From Clostridiales bacterium (lineage in GTDB: Bacteria; Bacillota; Clostridia; Christensenellales; Borkfalkiaceae), in NCBI GenBank assembly GCA_015069495.1, contig SVIN01000007.1, positions 1 to 64,000 of the forward strand: DNA of 64,000 nucleotides. The letters run 5' to 3'. Shown piece by piece: positions 1-8,669 of the stretch. The notes below the pieces were generated by a model. The model did no database searches and had not been told where the DNA came from. It saw nothing but the letters and a program-made list of their open reading frames with translations. Positions within the stretch are counted from its first letter, which is position 1, and every line of letters begins with the position of its first letter. The translations under genes were made by a program, and so were the position numbers.

Positions 1-118
1 AAACCTAAAAAATAAGGAAACAGCTTGCTTGTGTGCAGTCGCAGTTTTAGACGGTACTTGAGTACCTGCTGGTATAATGCCCTTTAGGGCAAAGTAAAGC
101 CCCCACTTCTAGTGGGGG
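1..118 (+). mobile_element. Probable right end of an IS200/IS605-type element (tnpB tail and omegaRNA-like scaffold), truncated by window edge
   Basis: The first 15 bases read K-P-K-K-stop, a plausible C-terminal tail of a gene lying left of the window. They are followed by compact hairpins: GGTACTTGAGTACC at 54-67, GCCCTTTAGGGC at 79-90 and CCCCCACTTCTAGTGGGGG at 100-118. A basic tail followed by an AAAG-CCCCCAC..GTGGGGG hairpin is how I remember the ends of Clostridial IS200/IS605 (TnpB) elements, where this part is the omegaRNA scaffold. The end lies within a few bases of the stop codon of the Xre gene. The last hairpin also works as a terminator for that leftward gene. TnpB itself is not visible, so this is inference. 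Confidence 0.35.
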
Positions 119-122
119 ATAC

Positions 123-332
123 TTACTCTATCAAATCATCCAATGAGATATCAAAAATATCGGCTAAGGCGCACAAGGTGTAAATATTGGGCGTACTGTA
201 ACCGTTTTCGTAATTGGAAACAAGGCTCTTTTTTCCGTTCAATTTTTCGGCAAGCTGTCCTTGTGTAAGTCCCAATTGTTTTCTATAAAATTTTATATTC
301 TCAGCAAGTTTTATTTTTATATCTATTGACAA
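123..332 (-). CDS. Xre/Cro-type HTH transcriptional regulator
   Basis: A 69-residue protein that is essentially one HTH_3 domain: helix-turn-helix GLTQGQLAEKL..KKSLVSNYENG at about residues 21-44, followed by the usual C-terminal YTLCALADIFDISLDDLIE helix pair. Such proteins bind DNA as dimers. The start is uncertain: the only in-frame candidate at the 5' end is TTG at 330-332, with no Shine-Dalgarno, and it overlaps the -35 box of the divergent lipoprotein gene. Two similar inverted repeats in the divergent region (335-351 and 365-381) are plausible operators, so autoregulation and control of the neighbour are likely. Low-GC composition marks this end of the window as accessory. Confidence 0.8.
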   Translation of the reverse strand: MSIDIKIKLAENIKFYRKQLGLTQGQLAEKLNGKKSLVSNYENGYSTPNIYTLCALADIFDISLDDLIE

Positions 333-354
333 AAGTATAACGTTCTTGTATAAT
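326..354 (+). promoter_or_regulatory. Sigma-A promoter of lipoprotein gene
   Basis: -35 TTGACA (326-331), 17 bp spacer, -10 TATAAT (349-354); both boxes perfect. It drives the lipoprotein starting at 410 and overlaps the 5' end of the divergent Xre gene. Confidence 0.85.
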
Positions 355-381
355 TGTGTTAAAAGTACAAGAATATTGTAC
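335..381. promoter_or_regulatory. Two candidate Xre operators
   Basis: GTACAA-GAATA-TTGTAC (365-381) is a perfect 6 bp inverted repeat with 5 bp spacing. GTATAA-CGTTC-TTGTAT (335-351) is a degenerate copy with the same spacing, lying on the -10 box of the rightward promoter. Two similarly spaced palindromes 30 bp apart between an Xre gene and its divergent neighbour are typical of Xre operators. The assignment is inferred from position and symmetry. Confidence 0.5.
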
Positions 382-409
382 TACATATTTTGATTGGAGA
401 TATAATTAT

Positions 410-2083
410 ATGAAAAAGCGTGTGGCGTCAATTTTGCTTGCATTGGCAAGTGTAAGTTGTTTCATGTTTACGAGTTGTGGAACAGGGAAAACGGATTCAT
501 CTTTGGACGATAGTTTAACTAATTTTTCGAGTAGCGGACTTAGCTTCACAGAAGAGGAGAAAGCTATCAATACGGTTCAAATGTTTGTTCGAAAATATAA
601 CGATGGGGATTTTGAAGGAATGCTGGCTTGTTTAGAACCTAAGTTGGCAAATACTACTCGTGCTTTATTTAATACGTTAAGCGGTATCGCAGGCGGTCAA
701 CTTGGCGTGGACATTTCCTTTGCGGATTTATTTACATTGGGGATTGGCGTGCAAGGTGCAGGTGATGTTTTAAGTGTGGACATTGTAAAGGTGGAACTGG
801 GTGAAGACCGCGCGAATGTAATTACCCAAGCAACGTTTTCGGGAGATACGGAAACAACCTATTTCTATATGGTCAAAGAAGGGGATTCTTGGTTGATTGG
901 CAATATCACAGAAACAAAACCGTCCATTGTTCCAGTTGCAGGGATGACGGTTACTCCTGGAGGTCAATTTGTGGGTGGTATCTGTAGAGTTCGTTATACT
1001 CTTGACGGACAAGAATATGGCGGTTTTATGAATACGAATGGGGAAATTGTATATACGTTTGTACTTGGAACGGAATATATAATGAATCAGGGCAATTATA
1101 TGGGCGATGGTTCTGTGATTATGGAAGAAGCATCCTCTGGTACGAAAAAAATTGTCAACTATCAAGGTAAAGTTGTTGCTACCTTTGAGAAAAATGCTTT
1201 TGATACAGTATGTAGCGTAGGGGATGAGCATGCGCTCGTATATAAAGAAGAAAACGGGATTCAGGGGATTTTTCATTATTATGGGATTATCAACAGCAAG
1301 GGCGATTGGGTAATGCCCATGCGCAAAATGGATTCCGCAAATTTGGGTGGTATTTTCCTTGGTTCAGATTTTATGATTTCCTGTGAAGGCACTAAATACT
1401 GGGGCTATGATTATGTCATTTACAATTTAAATACAAAGCAAGAACTTACTTTGCACGCGGAAACTGGGATGCGTGATTTAACTTACGGGATTAGCAATGG
1501 ATGTTTATATATTCTAAACGAAGAATTTAAATATGTGGAAGGCGGGGAAAAGGTTAATACGAATTTTAAAATTAACCCCGATTGTACCATTGCGAACTTT
1601 GAAATGAACGCATCGGATATAACGATTACGGGAGATTATTTTGTATATCAAGACGAGGATAAAGGGTGTACAATTTTTGAAAATATCGCAACTGGAAATA
1701 AAATTGAGTACAACGATTATGCTGAAATGCAAAAAACGGTGACGAATGTTGGGGATTATTTCTTACTTAGAATTGAGGGTTTAAACGGAAAGAAATATGC
1801 TACATTACTTGATTTGAGCGGGATACAGCAGTTTGAGCCAGTAGAACTGAAGGATTATGATGGCAGTGTTACATATGCAAATGGATTGTTTATGTATAGC
1901 GAGCAAGGCATATGTATAGATACTGTTTTGGATGCAAAAGGCAATGTTGTTTTAAATAATGTTGAGTTACGGTCGATTTTCTATAACGGTGTGGCAATTG
2001 CAAAGGATTTGGAAACGGGTGACTGGATATTTATTAATCAAAAGGGAGAACCTGCTTTTGAGAATTTTTACGTGAATGAATGA
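410..2083 (+). CDS. Secreted lipoprotein with NTF2-like and WG-repeat-like regions
   Basis: Start chosen at the ATG at 410, preceded by GGAG at 396-399; an upstream in-frame start at 356 would spoil the signal peptide. The 557-residue product begins MKKRVASILLALASVSC and has a lipobox ending FTSC at Cys23, so it should be lipid-anchored outside the membrane. Residues of about 50-165 resemble an NTF2/DUF4878-like fold (AINTVQMFVRKYNDGDFEGML...EGDSWLIGN). The remainder has spaced N-x-G/K-G-x-W/I-V units (FMNTNGEIVY, VNYQGKVVATF, IINSKGDWVMP, FINQKGEPAF) that look like degenerate WG/beta-propeller repeats. Function unknown. A perfect terminator follows at 2113-2150. Confidence 0.75.
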   Translation: MKKRVASILLALASVSCFMFTSCGTGKTDSSLDDSLTNFSSSGLSFTEEEKAINTVQMFVRKYNDGDFEGMLACLEPKLANTTRALFNTLSGIAGGQLGVDISFADLFTLGIGVQGAGDVLSVDIVKVELGEDRANVITQATFSGDTETTYFYMVKEGDSWLIGNITETKPSIVPVAGMTVTPGGQFVGGICRVRYTLDGQEYGGFMNTNGEIVYTFVLGTEYIMNQGNYMGDGSVIMEEASSGTKKIVNYQGKVVATFEKNAFDTVCSVGDEHALVYKEENGIQGIFHYYGIINSKGDWVMPMRKMDSANLGGIFLGSDFMISCEGTKYWGYDYVIYNLNTKQELTLHAETGMRDLTYGISNGCLYILNEEFKYVEGGEKVNTNFKINPDCTIANFEMNASDITITGDYFVYQDEDKGCTIFENIATGNKIEYNDYAEMQKTVTNVGDYFLLRIEGLNGKKYATLLDLSGIQQFEPVELKDYDGSVTYANGLFMYSEQGICIDTVLDAKGNVVLNNVELRSIFYNGVAIAKDLETGDWIFINQKGEPAFENFYVNE

Positions 2084-2112
2084 GGGATAATGAAATCAAG
2101 ATAAAGATTGTG

Positions 2113-2150
2113 AAATTCCCCCTTTTGCTACTTGCCAAAAGGGGGAATTT
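2113..2150 (+). terminator. Rho-independent terminator of lipoprotein gene
   Basis: Perfect 15 bp stem, AAATTCCCCCTTTTG / CAAAAGGGGGAATTT, with an 8 nt loop and a short T-rich tail. The loop and 3' arm also carry the -35 region of the pcrA promoter. Confidence 0.85.
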
Positions 2151-2161
2151 TATGTTATAAT
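2132..2161 (+). promoter_or_regulatory. pcrA promoter overlapping upstream terminator; leaderless
   Basis: -35 TTGCCA (2132-2137), 18 bp spacer, -10 TATAAT (2156-2161). The ATG of pcrA at 2171 is only 9 bp after the -10 box, leaving 0-4 nt of leader, and no Shine-Dalgarno is present. Confidence 0.65.
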
Positions 2162-2170
2162 AACTCCGTT

Positions 2171-4612
2171 ATGGCACAGATAGACGAAATTTTAGAACAA
2201 TTGAATGACGAACAAATCAAACCCGTTTTACAAACGGAAGGTCCCGTGTTGGTTTTGGCGGGCGCGGGCAGTGGGAAAACCCGTGTTTTGACCTCGCGTA
2301 TCGCTTATCTTGTGGATGAATTGGGCGTGCCTGCGGACGCCATTTTGTCCATTACCTTCACCAACAAAGCCGCCAATGAAATGAAAGAACGTCTTGGTCG
2401 AATTGTGGACGTTTCCCGCTCGTGGGTTTGCACTATCCATAGTATGTGCGTGCGCATTTTGCGTATGTATCCCGAAGAAGTCGGCATTCAGTCCAACTTC
2501 TCCATTTACAGCGAAGTGGAACGCAACAACATCATCAAAAAATCCTTCCAAGAATGTGATTTTGACGATGAAAAATTGCTCAAAAACATCAAATGGCACA
2601 TCGGCAATGCGAAAATGTTGGGGCTTGACCCCGAACGCTATGCTGAAGAATACGCAGACGAACGCCAAATTGATGAAATCGTAAAAGTATACGCGCGTTA
2701 TCAAAAGCACTTGCGTGAAAACAACGCGCTCGATTTCGACGATTTGCTCAACGAAACCCGCAACCTTTTGAGAAAGAGCCAAGAGGTTCGCGAATATCTC
2801 GGCGGACGTTTCCGTTATATCCTCGTGGACGAGTTCCAAGACACCAACGAAGTACAATATGAAATCGTCAAATTGCTCGCTTCCGTACATGGCAATTTGT
2901 TCGTGGTAGGGGACGACGACCAGTCCATTTACGGCTGGCGCGGGGCAAAAATTGAAAACATTTTGCATTTTGAAAAGGATTATAGAAATGCGAAAGTGTT
3001 CAAATTGGAGCGAAATTACCGCTCCACCAAAAACATTTTGAAGCTTGCCAACACCGTTATCCGCAACAACGGCAGACGTAAGAGCAAAACCCTTTGGACG
3101 GAAAACGAAGAAGGCGCGCCTGCGAAAGTGCATGAGGCGGACGAGGAAAGCGGGGAAGCGCGCTTTATCGCGCACACCATTGCGGGGTTGATTCGACAGG
3201 GGTATTCCTACTCCGATTTTGCCATTTTGATGCGTTTAAACGCACTCACCCGCTCGTTCGAACAAGAGTTCACGGGGGATGGTATCCCCTACAAAGTGTT
3301 TGGCGGGTTCAAGTTCTTCGAACGTAAGGAAATCAAGGATTTGTTGGCGTATTTGCGCTTAATCAACAACCCTTTTGACAGTGAAGCGGCGGTGCGTATC
3401 ATCAACTTCCCCAAGCGCGGTATCGGTGCGAAGACGGTGGAAACCTTGCAAAATTATGCGTATGAAACGGAAACTTCCGTATACGATGCATTGATTGATT
3501 TGGACGAAATTGGCTTTACAGCAGGTACGAAACAGAAATTGGTCGAATTTAGAGACCTTGTCAAAACGTGGATTATTGACAGCCAAGAAATGGCAGTCAA
3601 CGAGCTGGTGAAGAAAATTGTTACCGACACAAAAATGCGCGAGGCGTATGCCGATGATTCCGACGAAAGTATCAACAAGCGCGCGAACATTGAAGAATTT
3701 ATCAATTCGGTGGAAGAATACAGCCGTTTGAATCCCGAAGCGACCTTGACCGATTATCTCAATCAGGTCACTTTGTCCTCGGATACGGACGATATGGATG
3801 ATGGCAATTACGTTACGCTTGCGACCGTCCATTCGGTAAAGGGGTTGGAATTTACCTGCGTGTTTGTGTGCGGATTGGAAGAAAATATTTTACCCGTCTC
3901 CCGCGCAGTGGAAAACGACGATGATATGGAAGAAGAACGCCGTTTGATGTACGTAGCCATTACACGTGCGAAGGAGCGGTTGTATTTGACCCGCTCTAAG
4001 AGTAGATATTTGTACGGAAAACGCGAACCGACAGCGCGTTCGAGGTTCTTGAAAGAGCTTTCGGACGAGTTGGAAATGCCCAAAGAAACCCGTCCTGCAT
4101 TCCGCGGTTACAGCGATTGGGACGATCCTGAAAGTTATGGAAATTCTGCATACGGCGGGGGCAGGTATGCGTCGAATGATGATTTTGGCAGTAGAAAAAC
4201 CAATTACGGCGGGTATGGCAGTTACGGCGATTCGTCCAGACAGAACTCTACTGCGACCCGTTCTGCGTGGAATGGAAACAGTTATGGTTCGTCATCGTTT
4301 GGCGGTAACAGCTATGGCGCGAGCTCGTACGGTTCGACTTCGTATGGTTCGACCTCGTATGGCGGTCAAAGCGCGCAAAAGAAGAACAGCGGTTTTGTGT
4401 ACGGCGGGGTAGGCAAGGCGGTAAAACCCACGGCGGGGGGCAAGGATTTATCCGCGTTCAAAAGCGGGGTAAGCGTGAAACACCCGAAATTTGGTGTGGG
4501 GATGATTGTTGCCGTACGCGGTACGGGCGCGAACATGATTGTGGATATTGCGTTTGAGGGGATTGGCATTAAGCAGTTGTCGGCAACCCTTGCGCCGTTG
4601 ACGATAGTATAA
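2171..4612 (+). CDS. pcrA: ATP-dependent DNA helicase PcrA/UvrD
   Basis: UvrD/Rep superfamily 1A 3'-5' helicase of 813 residues, acting in repair and in clearing RecA and stalled replication complexes. Motif I AGAGSGKT at 30-37, motif II DEFQDTN from residue 220, motif III GDDDQSIYGWRGA, motif IV NYRS, motif V TVHSVKGLEF and motif VI YVAITRAKERL are all present. Start at ATG 2171 (MAQIDEILEQLN) because it precedes the conserved N-terminus; the upstream extension comes from the terminator hairpin. Between the core and a conserved C-terminal module (VKHPKFGVGMIV..) lies an unusual Gly/Ser/Tyr-rich tract at about residues 655-735. The start appears leaderless. A mini-hairpin array follows the stop. 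Confidence 0.95.
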   Translation: MAQIDEILEQLNDEQIKPVLQTEGPVLVLAGAGSGKTRVLTSRIAYLVDELGVPADAILSITFTNKAANEMKERLGRIVDVSRSWVCTIHSMCVRILRMYPEEVGIQSNFSIYSEVERNNIIKKSFQECDFDDEKLLKNIKWHIGNAKMLGLDPERYAEEYADERQIDEIVKVYARYQKHLRENNALDFDDLLNETRNLLRKSQEVREYLGGRFRYILVDEFQDTNEVQYEIVKLLASVHGNLFVVGDDDQSIYGWRGAKIENILHFEKDYRNAKVFKLERNYRSTKNILKLANTVIRNNGRRKSKTLWTENEEGAPAKVHEADEESGEARFIAHTIAGLIRQGYSYSDFAILMRLNALTRSFEQEFTGDGIPYKVFGGFKFFERKEIKDLLAYLRLINNPFDSEAAVRIINFPKRGIGAKTVETLQNYAYETETSVYDALIDLDEIGFTAGTKQKLVEFRDLVKTWIIDSQEMAVNELVKKIVTDTKMREAYADDSDESINKRANIEEFINSVEEYSRLNPEATLTDYLNQVTLSSDTDDMDDGNYVTLATVHSVKGLEFTCVFVCGLEENILPVSRAVENDDDMEEERRLMYVAITRAKERLYLTRSKSRYLYGKREPTARSRFLKELSDELEMPKETRPAFRGYSDWDDPESYGNSAYGGGRYASNDDFGSRKTNYGGYGSYGDSSRQNSTATRSAWNGNSYGSSSFGGNSYGASSYGSTSYGSTSYGGQSAQKKNSGFVYGGVGKAVKPTAGGKDLSAFKSGVSVKHPKFGVGMIVAVRGTGANMIVDIAFEGIGIKQLSATLAPLTIV

Positions 4613-4614
4613 AA

Positions 4615-4873
4615 GTGAATTGCCTAACGGCGTGAATTGGCGATGCCGTGAATTGCACCACAGCGCGTGAATTGCGTTGCAAAGCAACGCGTTATTGAAA
4701 TAATAGCCACAACGCAACGCGAAGCGTTGCAATTCACGAAAACCAAGCTGAGCTTGGAGGCAGTAAGGTGTGTTTTCATGCGTTTTTGCAGGAGATTTCG
4801 CGCATTCACGAAAATATGGTTTTCAATTCACGTTGCAGAGCAACAATTCACGACCGCGTAGCGGTCAATTCAC
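4615..4873. repeat. Mini-hairpin array A (GTGAATT linkers)
   Basis: Fills the pcrA-ligA gap. Forward units are GTGAATT plus a mini-hairpin: GCC-taac-GGC (4622-4631), GGC-gat-GCC (4639-4647), an imperfect GCACCACAGCGC, and GCGTTGC-aaa-GCAACGC (4674-4690). A core GTTATTG..AATAATAGCCACAAC follows, then reversed units: a hairpin GCAACGC-gaa-GCGTTGC followed by AATTCAC, then GTTGC-aga-GCAAC and GACCGC-gta-GCGGTC each followed by AATTCAC. A GCAGTAA element (4741-4808) is embedded. Open reading frames here are artefacts. Confidence 0.85.
4741..4808 (+). repeat. GCAGTAA element, copy 1
   Basis: Starts with the hairpin CCAAGC-tga-GCTTGG, then AGGCAGTAAGGTGTGTTTTC, and ends TTTCGCGCATTCAC. The same layout recurs after rlmN (17144-17208) and twice in the leuC-ilvD gap. 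Confidence 0.6.
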
Positions 4874-4888
4874 TCTTAAGGAGTAACC

Positions 4889-6832
4889 ATGAACAGAAAA
4901 AGAGAACTTGTAGACATTCTCAATAAATGGGCGCACGAATATTACGTGTTAGATAATCCCACGGTATCGGACAAAGAATACGACGATTTGTATGACGAAT
5001 TGCGCCGATTGGAAGAGGAAAGCGGTGAGGTATACCCCGATAGTCCGACGAGACGGGTAGGAGGTGAGCCCATCAAAGGGTTTGAAAAGCATACTCATAT
5101 CGCGCGCTTATTCAGCTTGGATAAGGCGGTTTCTGCAGAGGAATTAACCGCGTTTTTGACCCGAGTACAGAAGCTTGCCGATGGCAAGCCGTGTGATTAC
5201 ACCGTGGAATACAAATTCGACGGTTTGACCGTGTGTTTGACCTATGACAAGGGGCAGTTCGTGCGCGCGACTACGCGCGGTAACGGTACGGTGGGCGAAG
5301 ACGTAACGGCGCAGGTTTTGACCATTCGCTCCTTCCCTTTAAAAATCAATTATCAAGGCACGTTGGAGGTGCGCGGTGAAGCGGTCATTCGCTTGTCCGT
5401 GTTGGATGCGTACAACCAAACGGCGGCGGAACCTTTGAAAAATGCGCGCAACGCAGTGGCGGGCGCAATCCGTAATTTAGACCCCAAAGTAACCGAAACA
5501 CGTAAGCCTGATATTTACTTCTACGACGTCAATTATATCTCGGACGGGGCACCCATGTCTCAAACGAACGCTCATGATTTCCTCATGCAAGAGGGATTCA
5601 AGGTGTTCCCATACTTCCGTGTGTGCCATACGGCAGAAGAGGTTTCCGCGGCGATTGCGGAGATTGAAGTGGAACGTAAAGCCTTGGACGTTTTGACGGA
5701 TGGCGCGGTCATTAAATTAAACGATGCCGAACTTCGCGAGGAGTTGGGTTTTACCGATAAATTCCCCCGTTGGGCGCTCGCGTACAAGTTCGAGGCGGAA
5801 GAAGTGACAACCTTGTTGAAAGAGGTGATTTGGCAGGTGGGCAGAACGGGAAAATTGACCCCGCTTGCCTTGCTTGACCCTGTGGAATTGGGGGGTGCGA
5901 CCGTATCGCGCGCAACTTTGAACAATTATGGCGACATAGTGCGTAAAGACGTGAAACTCGGTTCGCGTGTGCTTGTGCGTCGTTCCAATGAAGTTATCCC
6001 CGAAATTTTGGGGGCGACGGAACATTACGAACATAGTTCCGAGGTGGAAAAACCGACCGTTTGTCCTGCTTGCGGACAGGAGTTGGTAGAAAACGGCGCG
6101 CATTTGTTCTGCCCGAATAAGGGTTGTACACCGCGCATCGTGGCAATGTTAGATCATTACGCAAGTAAAAATGCGATGAATATCGACGGTTTTTCCGAGA
6201 GTACCGCTTTGCAGTTGAATGAACAGAAAAACGTGACGAAATTTTCCGATTTATACCGTTTGACAGCGGAAGATTTGGCGGACTTGGAAGGGTTCAAGGA
6301 TAAGAAAATCAAAAACCTTTTGACCGCGATTGAGAAGAGCAAGACCCCTACCATGGATGCGTTCATTTACGCAATCGGTATCGGCGGGGTGGGCAGAGTG
6401 GCGGCTAAAGACCTCGCGGCTCGATTCCAAACCATGGACAATTTAAAGGCGGCAACCTTGGAGGATTTGTTGGCTTTGGAAAACGTGGGGGAGATCACAG
6501 CAAAGGCGATTTTGGATTACTTTACCGATGAAGATAACCTTGCCGAATTGACCGCTTTGACCGAAGCAGGGGTTACGCCCGTGTGGTCGAACGAGAAAAA
6601 GGAAGGGATTTTCTCGGGGGAATCGGTGGTGCTGACGGGTACGCTGACCCATTTTAAGCGCAGTGAAGCGCAGAAATTGATTGAAGAGCGGGGCGGAGTG
6701 TGTCAATCTTCCGTCACAGCGAAAACCACGTTGGTGTTGGCGGGTGAAGAAGCGGGCAGTAAGCTTGCCAAGGCGCAGAAATTGGGGATTCGTATCATCG
6801 ATGAAGCGACTTTTCAAGATATGTTGCAATAA
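4889..6832 (+). CDS. ligA: NAD-dependent DNA ligase LigA
   Basis: 647 residues, normal for LigA; seals nicks with NAD+ in replication and repair. The N-terminal Ia domain starts KRELVDILNKWAHEYYVLDNPTVSDKEYDDL. The adenylated lysine is K109 in the KFDG motif. A Cys4 zinc finger (C392, C395, C408, C413), helix-hairpin-helix repeats (about 430-560) and a C-terminal BRCT domain (about 570-647) follow in the usual order. TAAGGAG gives a good ribosome-binding site before ATG 4889. It is separated from pcrA by a 276 bp repeat-filled gap; pcrA-ligA order is common in Firmicutes. Confidence 0.97.
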   Translation: MNRKRELVDILNKWAHEYYVLDNPTVSDKEYDDLYDELRRLEEESGEVYPDSPTRRVGGEPIKGFEKHTHIARLFSLDKAVSAEELTAFLTRVQKLADGKPCDYTVEYKFDGLTVCLTYDKGQFVRATTRGNGTVGEDVTAQVLTIRSFPLKINYQGTLEVRGEAVIRLSVLDAYNQTAAEPLKNARNAVAGAIRNLDPKVTETRKPDIYFYDVNYISDGAPMSQTNAHDFLMQEGFKVFPYFRVCHTAEEVSAAIAEIEVERKALDVLTDGAVIKLNDAELREELGFTDKFPRWALAYKFEAEEVTTLLKEVIWQVGRTGKLTPLALLDPVELGGATVSRATLNNYGDIVRKDVKLGSRVLVRRSNEVIPEILGATEHYEHSSEVEKPTVCPACGQELVENGAHLFCPNKGCTPRIVAMLDHYASKNAMNIDGFSESTALQLNEQKNVTKFSDLYRLTAEDLADLEGFKDKKIKNLLTAIEKSKTPTMDAFIYAIGIGGVGRVAAKDLAARFQTMDNLKAATLEDLLALENVGEITAKAILDYFTDEDNLAELTALTEAGVTPVWSNEKKEGIFSGESVVLTGTLTHFKRSEAQKLIEERGGVCQSSVTAKTTLVLAGEEAGSKLAKAQKLGIRIIDEATFQDMLQ

Positions 6833-6838
6833 GAAAAA

Positions 6839-6863
6839 GGGCCGAAAATTTCGGTCCTTTTTT
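6839..6863 (+). terminator. ligA terminator
   Basis: GGGCCGAAA-a-TTTCGGTCC stem (6839-6857) followed by six Ts. Confidence 0.85.
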
Positions 6864-6878
6864 CGTGAGTGCTCCTGT

Positions 6879-7451
6879 TTATTTGGCGGTGAAACCAATA
6901 CAATTTTTAATGATGAAAATTAATTGGTTGATTTCCGTTTCACAATCAAGCTCTATCCATTGGTTCACAATGGCGGAAACTCCGCCTGTGAAAAATGCCA
7001 AGTTGTAAATTTTTTCCGTTTCCTGCGTTAGAAATTGGGAAATGGCGGGGTAGAAGATTTCATCATACATTTTTTGATACGTTTGTTTTGCGTGGAACAA
7101 GTGGGGTTTTTGATGGATTAACTGAAAAACCCGTTTGTTGCGTTTTACAAAGGTAAGATAGGCATGCAATAACTCGTCCGTCAATAAAAACGCATCCTCT
7201 TTGCAAGTGATGTTCGTTGGCGGTTTTATCTTAAAAGAGTCGGTAAATTGTTTGTTGATATTTTCTATCGTTTCTTCTAACAATTCATCCACGCTGTCAT
7301 AATGCAGGTAAAAGGTGGAACGGTTCACCCCTGCTTTTCTTGTGATTTCGGTGACGGTAATAAATTCGAAATCCTTTTTTTCCAGTAAGGCTAAAAGAGC
7401 TGAATTCATCAGTTCTGCCGTATAAAAATATTTACTCTCGTTATTTTTCAT
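6879..7451 (-). CDS. TetR/AcrR family transcriptional regulator
   Basis: 190 residues. The N-terminal TetR helix-turn-helix is clear (FITVTEITRKAGVNRSTFYLHY, about residues 30-51), followed by a helical ligand domain without recognisable specificity; the C-terminal part resembles the TetR_C_7/DhaS-like group. It is the last gene of a three-gene leftward operon and overlaps the end of the membrane-protein gene by 11 bp, so it probably senses a compound tied to those proteins or represses its own operon. Confidence 0.85.
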   Translation of the reverse strand: MKNNESKYFYTAELMNSALLALLEKKDFEFITVTEITRKAGVNRSTFYLHYDSVDELLEETIENINKQFTDSFKIKPPTNITCKEDAFLLTDELLHAYLTFVKRNKRVFQLIHQKPHLFHAKQTYQKMYDEIFYPAISQFLTQETEKIYNLAFFTGGVSAIVNQWIELDCETEINQLIFIIKNCIGFTAK

Positions 7452-8091
7452 GATTTAACACCTTCAAATCTAAGTATGCCCTACATATCATATACACCGC
7501 GCAAACGGTAATGAAACAAGCCACGGCAATGCATAAGATGGGAAATAGGGTATTTCGCAAGCGAGCGGTATCTTCGCCAAAGGTGGTCAACATGGTATTG
7601 GTCAATGGCAGTAAAGATACGCTGGCGGAAATCAAAGAAAATACTTTTGCGCAGGAAAATAGATAATCCTGTCGTTTGAAAAACTTCACACAACCGATAA
7701 TGGCAACGGTTAACGCTGAAAAGGTGTAAGTAGCTAAGGCAATCACGGTGATTTCATGCTGTTTGGTTTGTGGATTGTGAAACAGCAAAAGAAAGCTTAT
7801 GGTGGAAATGGCAAGGTTGATTACCAATAAAAAAACACCGCAGGTAAATAGGGTATAGATTTTGGCGCGTTGCATTGTCGTAAAGCATATTTGCGTAAAG
7901 AGGAAACATCGTGCGGTTGCCAATAAAATATAATATATCGCTAATGATAAAAACCAGTTAGAGGAAGATAGTTGGCTTACGGTAAACAAAAAACACGCGT
8001 AAGCGAGGTTGCAGATGAACGATAAAGCCAAAAACAGCTTTACACGAAACATTGTGTTTTCTTTTATTTGTTCAAAAAGGTTATGAAGCAT
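7441..8091 (-). CDS. Polytopic membrane protein, unknown function
   Basis: 216 residues with about six hydrophobic segments (for example LFLALSFICNLAYACFLFTV, LALATYTFSALTVAIIGCV). No recognisable motif. ATG at 8091 lies 3 bp after the stop of the upstream gene, so translation is probably coupled; a second ATG 13 codons in is an alternative start, with only a weak purine-rich upstream sequence. It sits between a small two-helix membrane protein and a TetR regulator. Confidence 0.65.
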   Translation of the reverse strand: MLHNLFEQIKENTMFRVKLFLALSFICNLAYACFLFTVSQLSSSNWFLSLAIYYILLATARCFLFTQICFTTMQRAKIYTLFTCGVFLLVINLAISTISFLLLFHNPQTKQHEITVIALATYTFSALTVAIIGCVKFFKRQDYLFSCAKVFSLISASVSLLPLTNTMLTTFGEDTARLRNTLFPILCIAVACFITVCAVYMICRAYLDLKVLNHEK

Positions 8092-8094
8092 GGC

Positions 8095-8451
8095 TTAGTT
8101 TTCGTTAGCAATTTCATTGGCAAGGCGTAAAATATCCGACGCGTATTTATTTTTACCCTTCGTCAATATTTTTTTATACAAAGGATAATTGATGCATGCG
8201 CCTAAGATACCGATACAGCCGATGGCGATGCCCAACGCCATCGTTAGGGTGTTTCCCGCGCCGATAACGCCCATGCATAAAGACATGCCCGTTCCAAGGA
8301 TAAGGCTGGAGGTGATACCAAATACCAACGAAAAAATCATGGCAGGATTTTTTGCCTTTGCGTCTAATTTTTTCAACGCTTTCACTTTCGAAGTTTGTTT
8401 GGGTGCGTATTGGTTTGCAATTTGCTCTGCGTAAATTTTATCTGTGTTCAT
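8095..8451 (-). CDS. Small two-helix membrane protein, unknown function
   Basis: 118 residues. A charged N-terminus rich in Lys (about 1-35) is followed by two hydrophobic helices (MIFSLVFGITSSLILGTGMS and TLTMALGIAIGCIGILGACI) and a basic C-terminal tail. The start is supported by AAAGGAG nine bases before ATG. First gene of the leftward operon; a -10 TATAAT (minus strand, 8499-8504) lies about 50 bp upstream, but I see no convincing -35. I do not recognise a function. Confidence 0.7.
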   Translation of the reverse strand: MNTDKIYAEQIANQYAPKQTSKVKALKKLDAKAKNPAMIFSLVFGITSSLILGTGMSLCMGVIGAGNTLTMALGIAIGCIGILGACINYPLYKKILTKGKNKYASDILRLANEIANEN

Positions 8452-8669
8452 TGTTTTTTCTCCTTTAATGAAAGTTTTTTATTTGCTCAAGCAAGAGAAT
8501 TATACCATAGAAAAAGTGGAAAACGCTACAACAAAAAAAGAGGAAAATGTCGATTTTTAAAATGGGAGGCGGAAATAGACAATGCGGGTAAAAAGTGTCG
8601 AATTGAATATCTCTTTTATAATTTATTATAAAAAATATAAAAAAGTAAGAAAAAGTTGGCGGTGGGGGC

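Noticed and set aside
2228-3175. 315-codon antisense frame in pcrA
   Set aside because: Antisense shadow of a conserved helicase; no start signals.
4615-4873. Repeat-spacer look reminiscent of CRISPR
   Set aside because: Linkers are 7-8 nt and the 'spacers' are themselves palindromes; no cas genes in the window.
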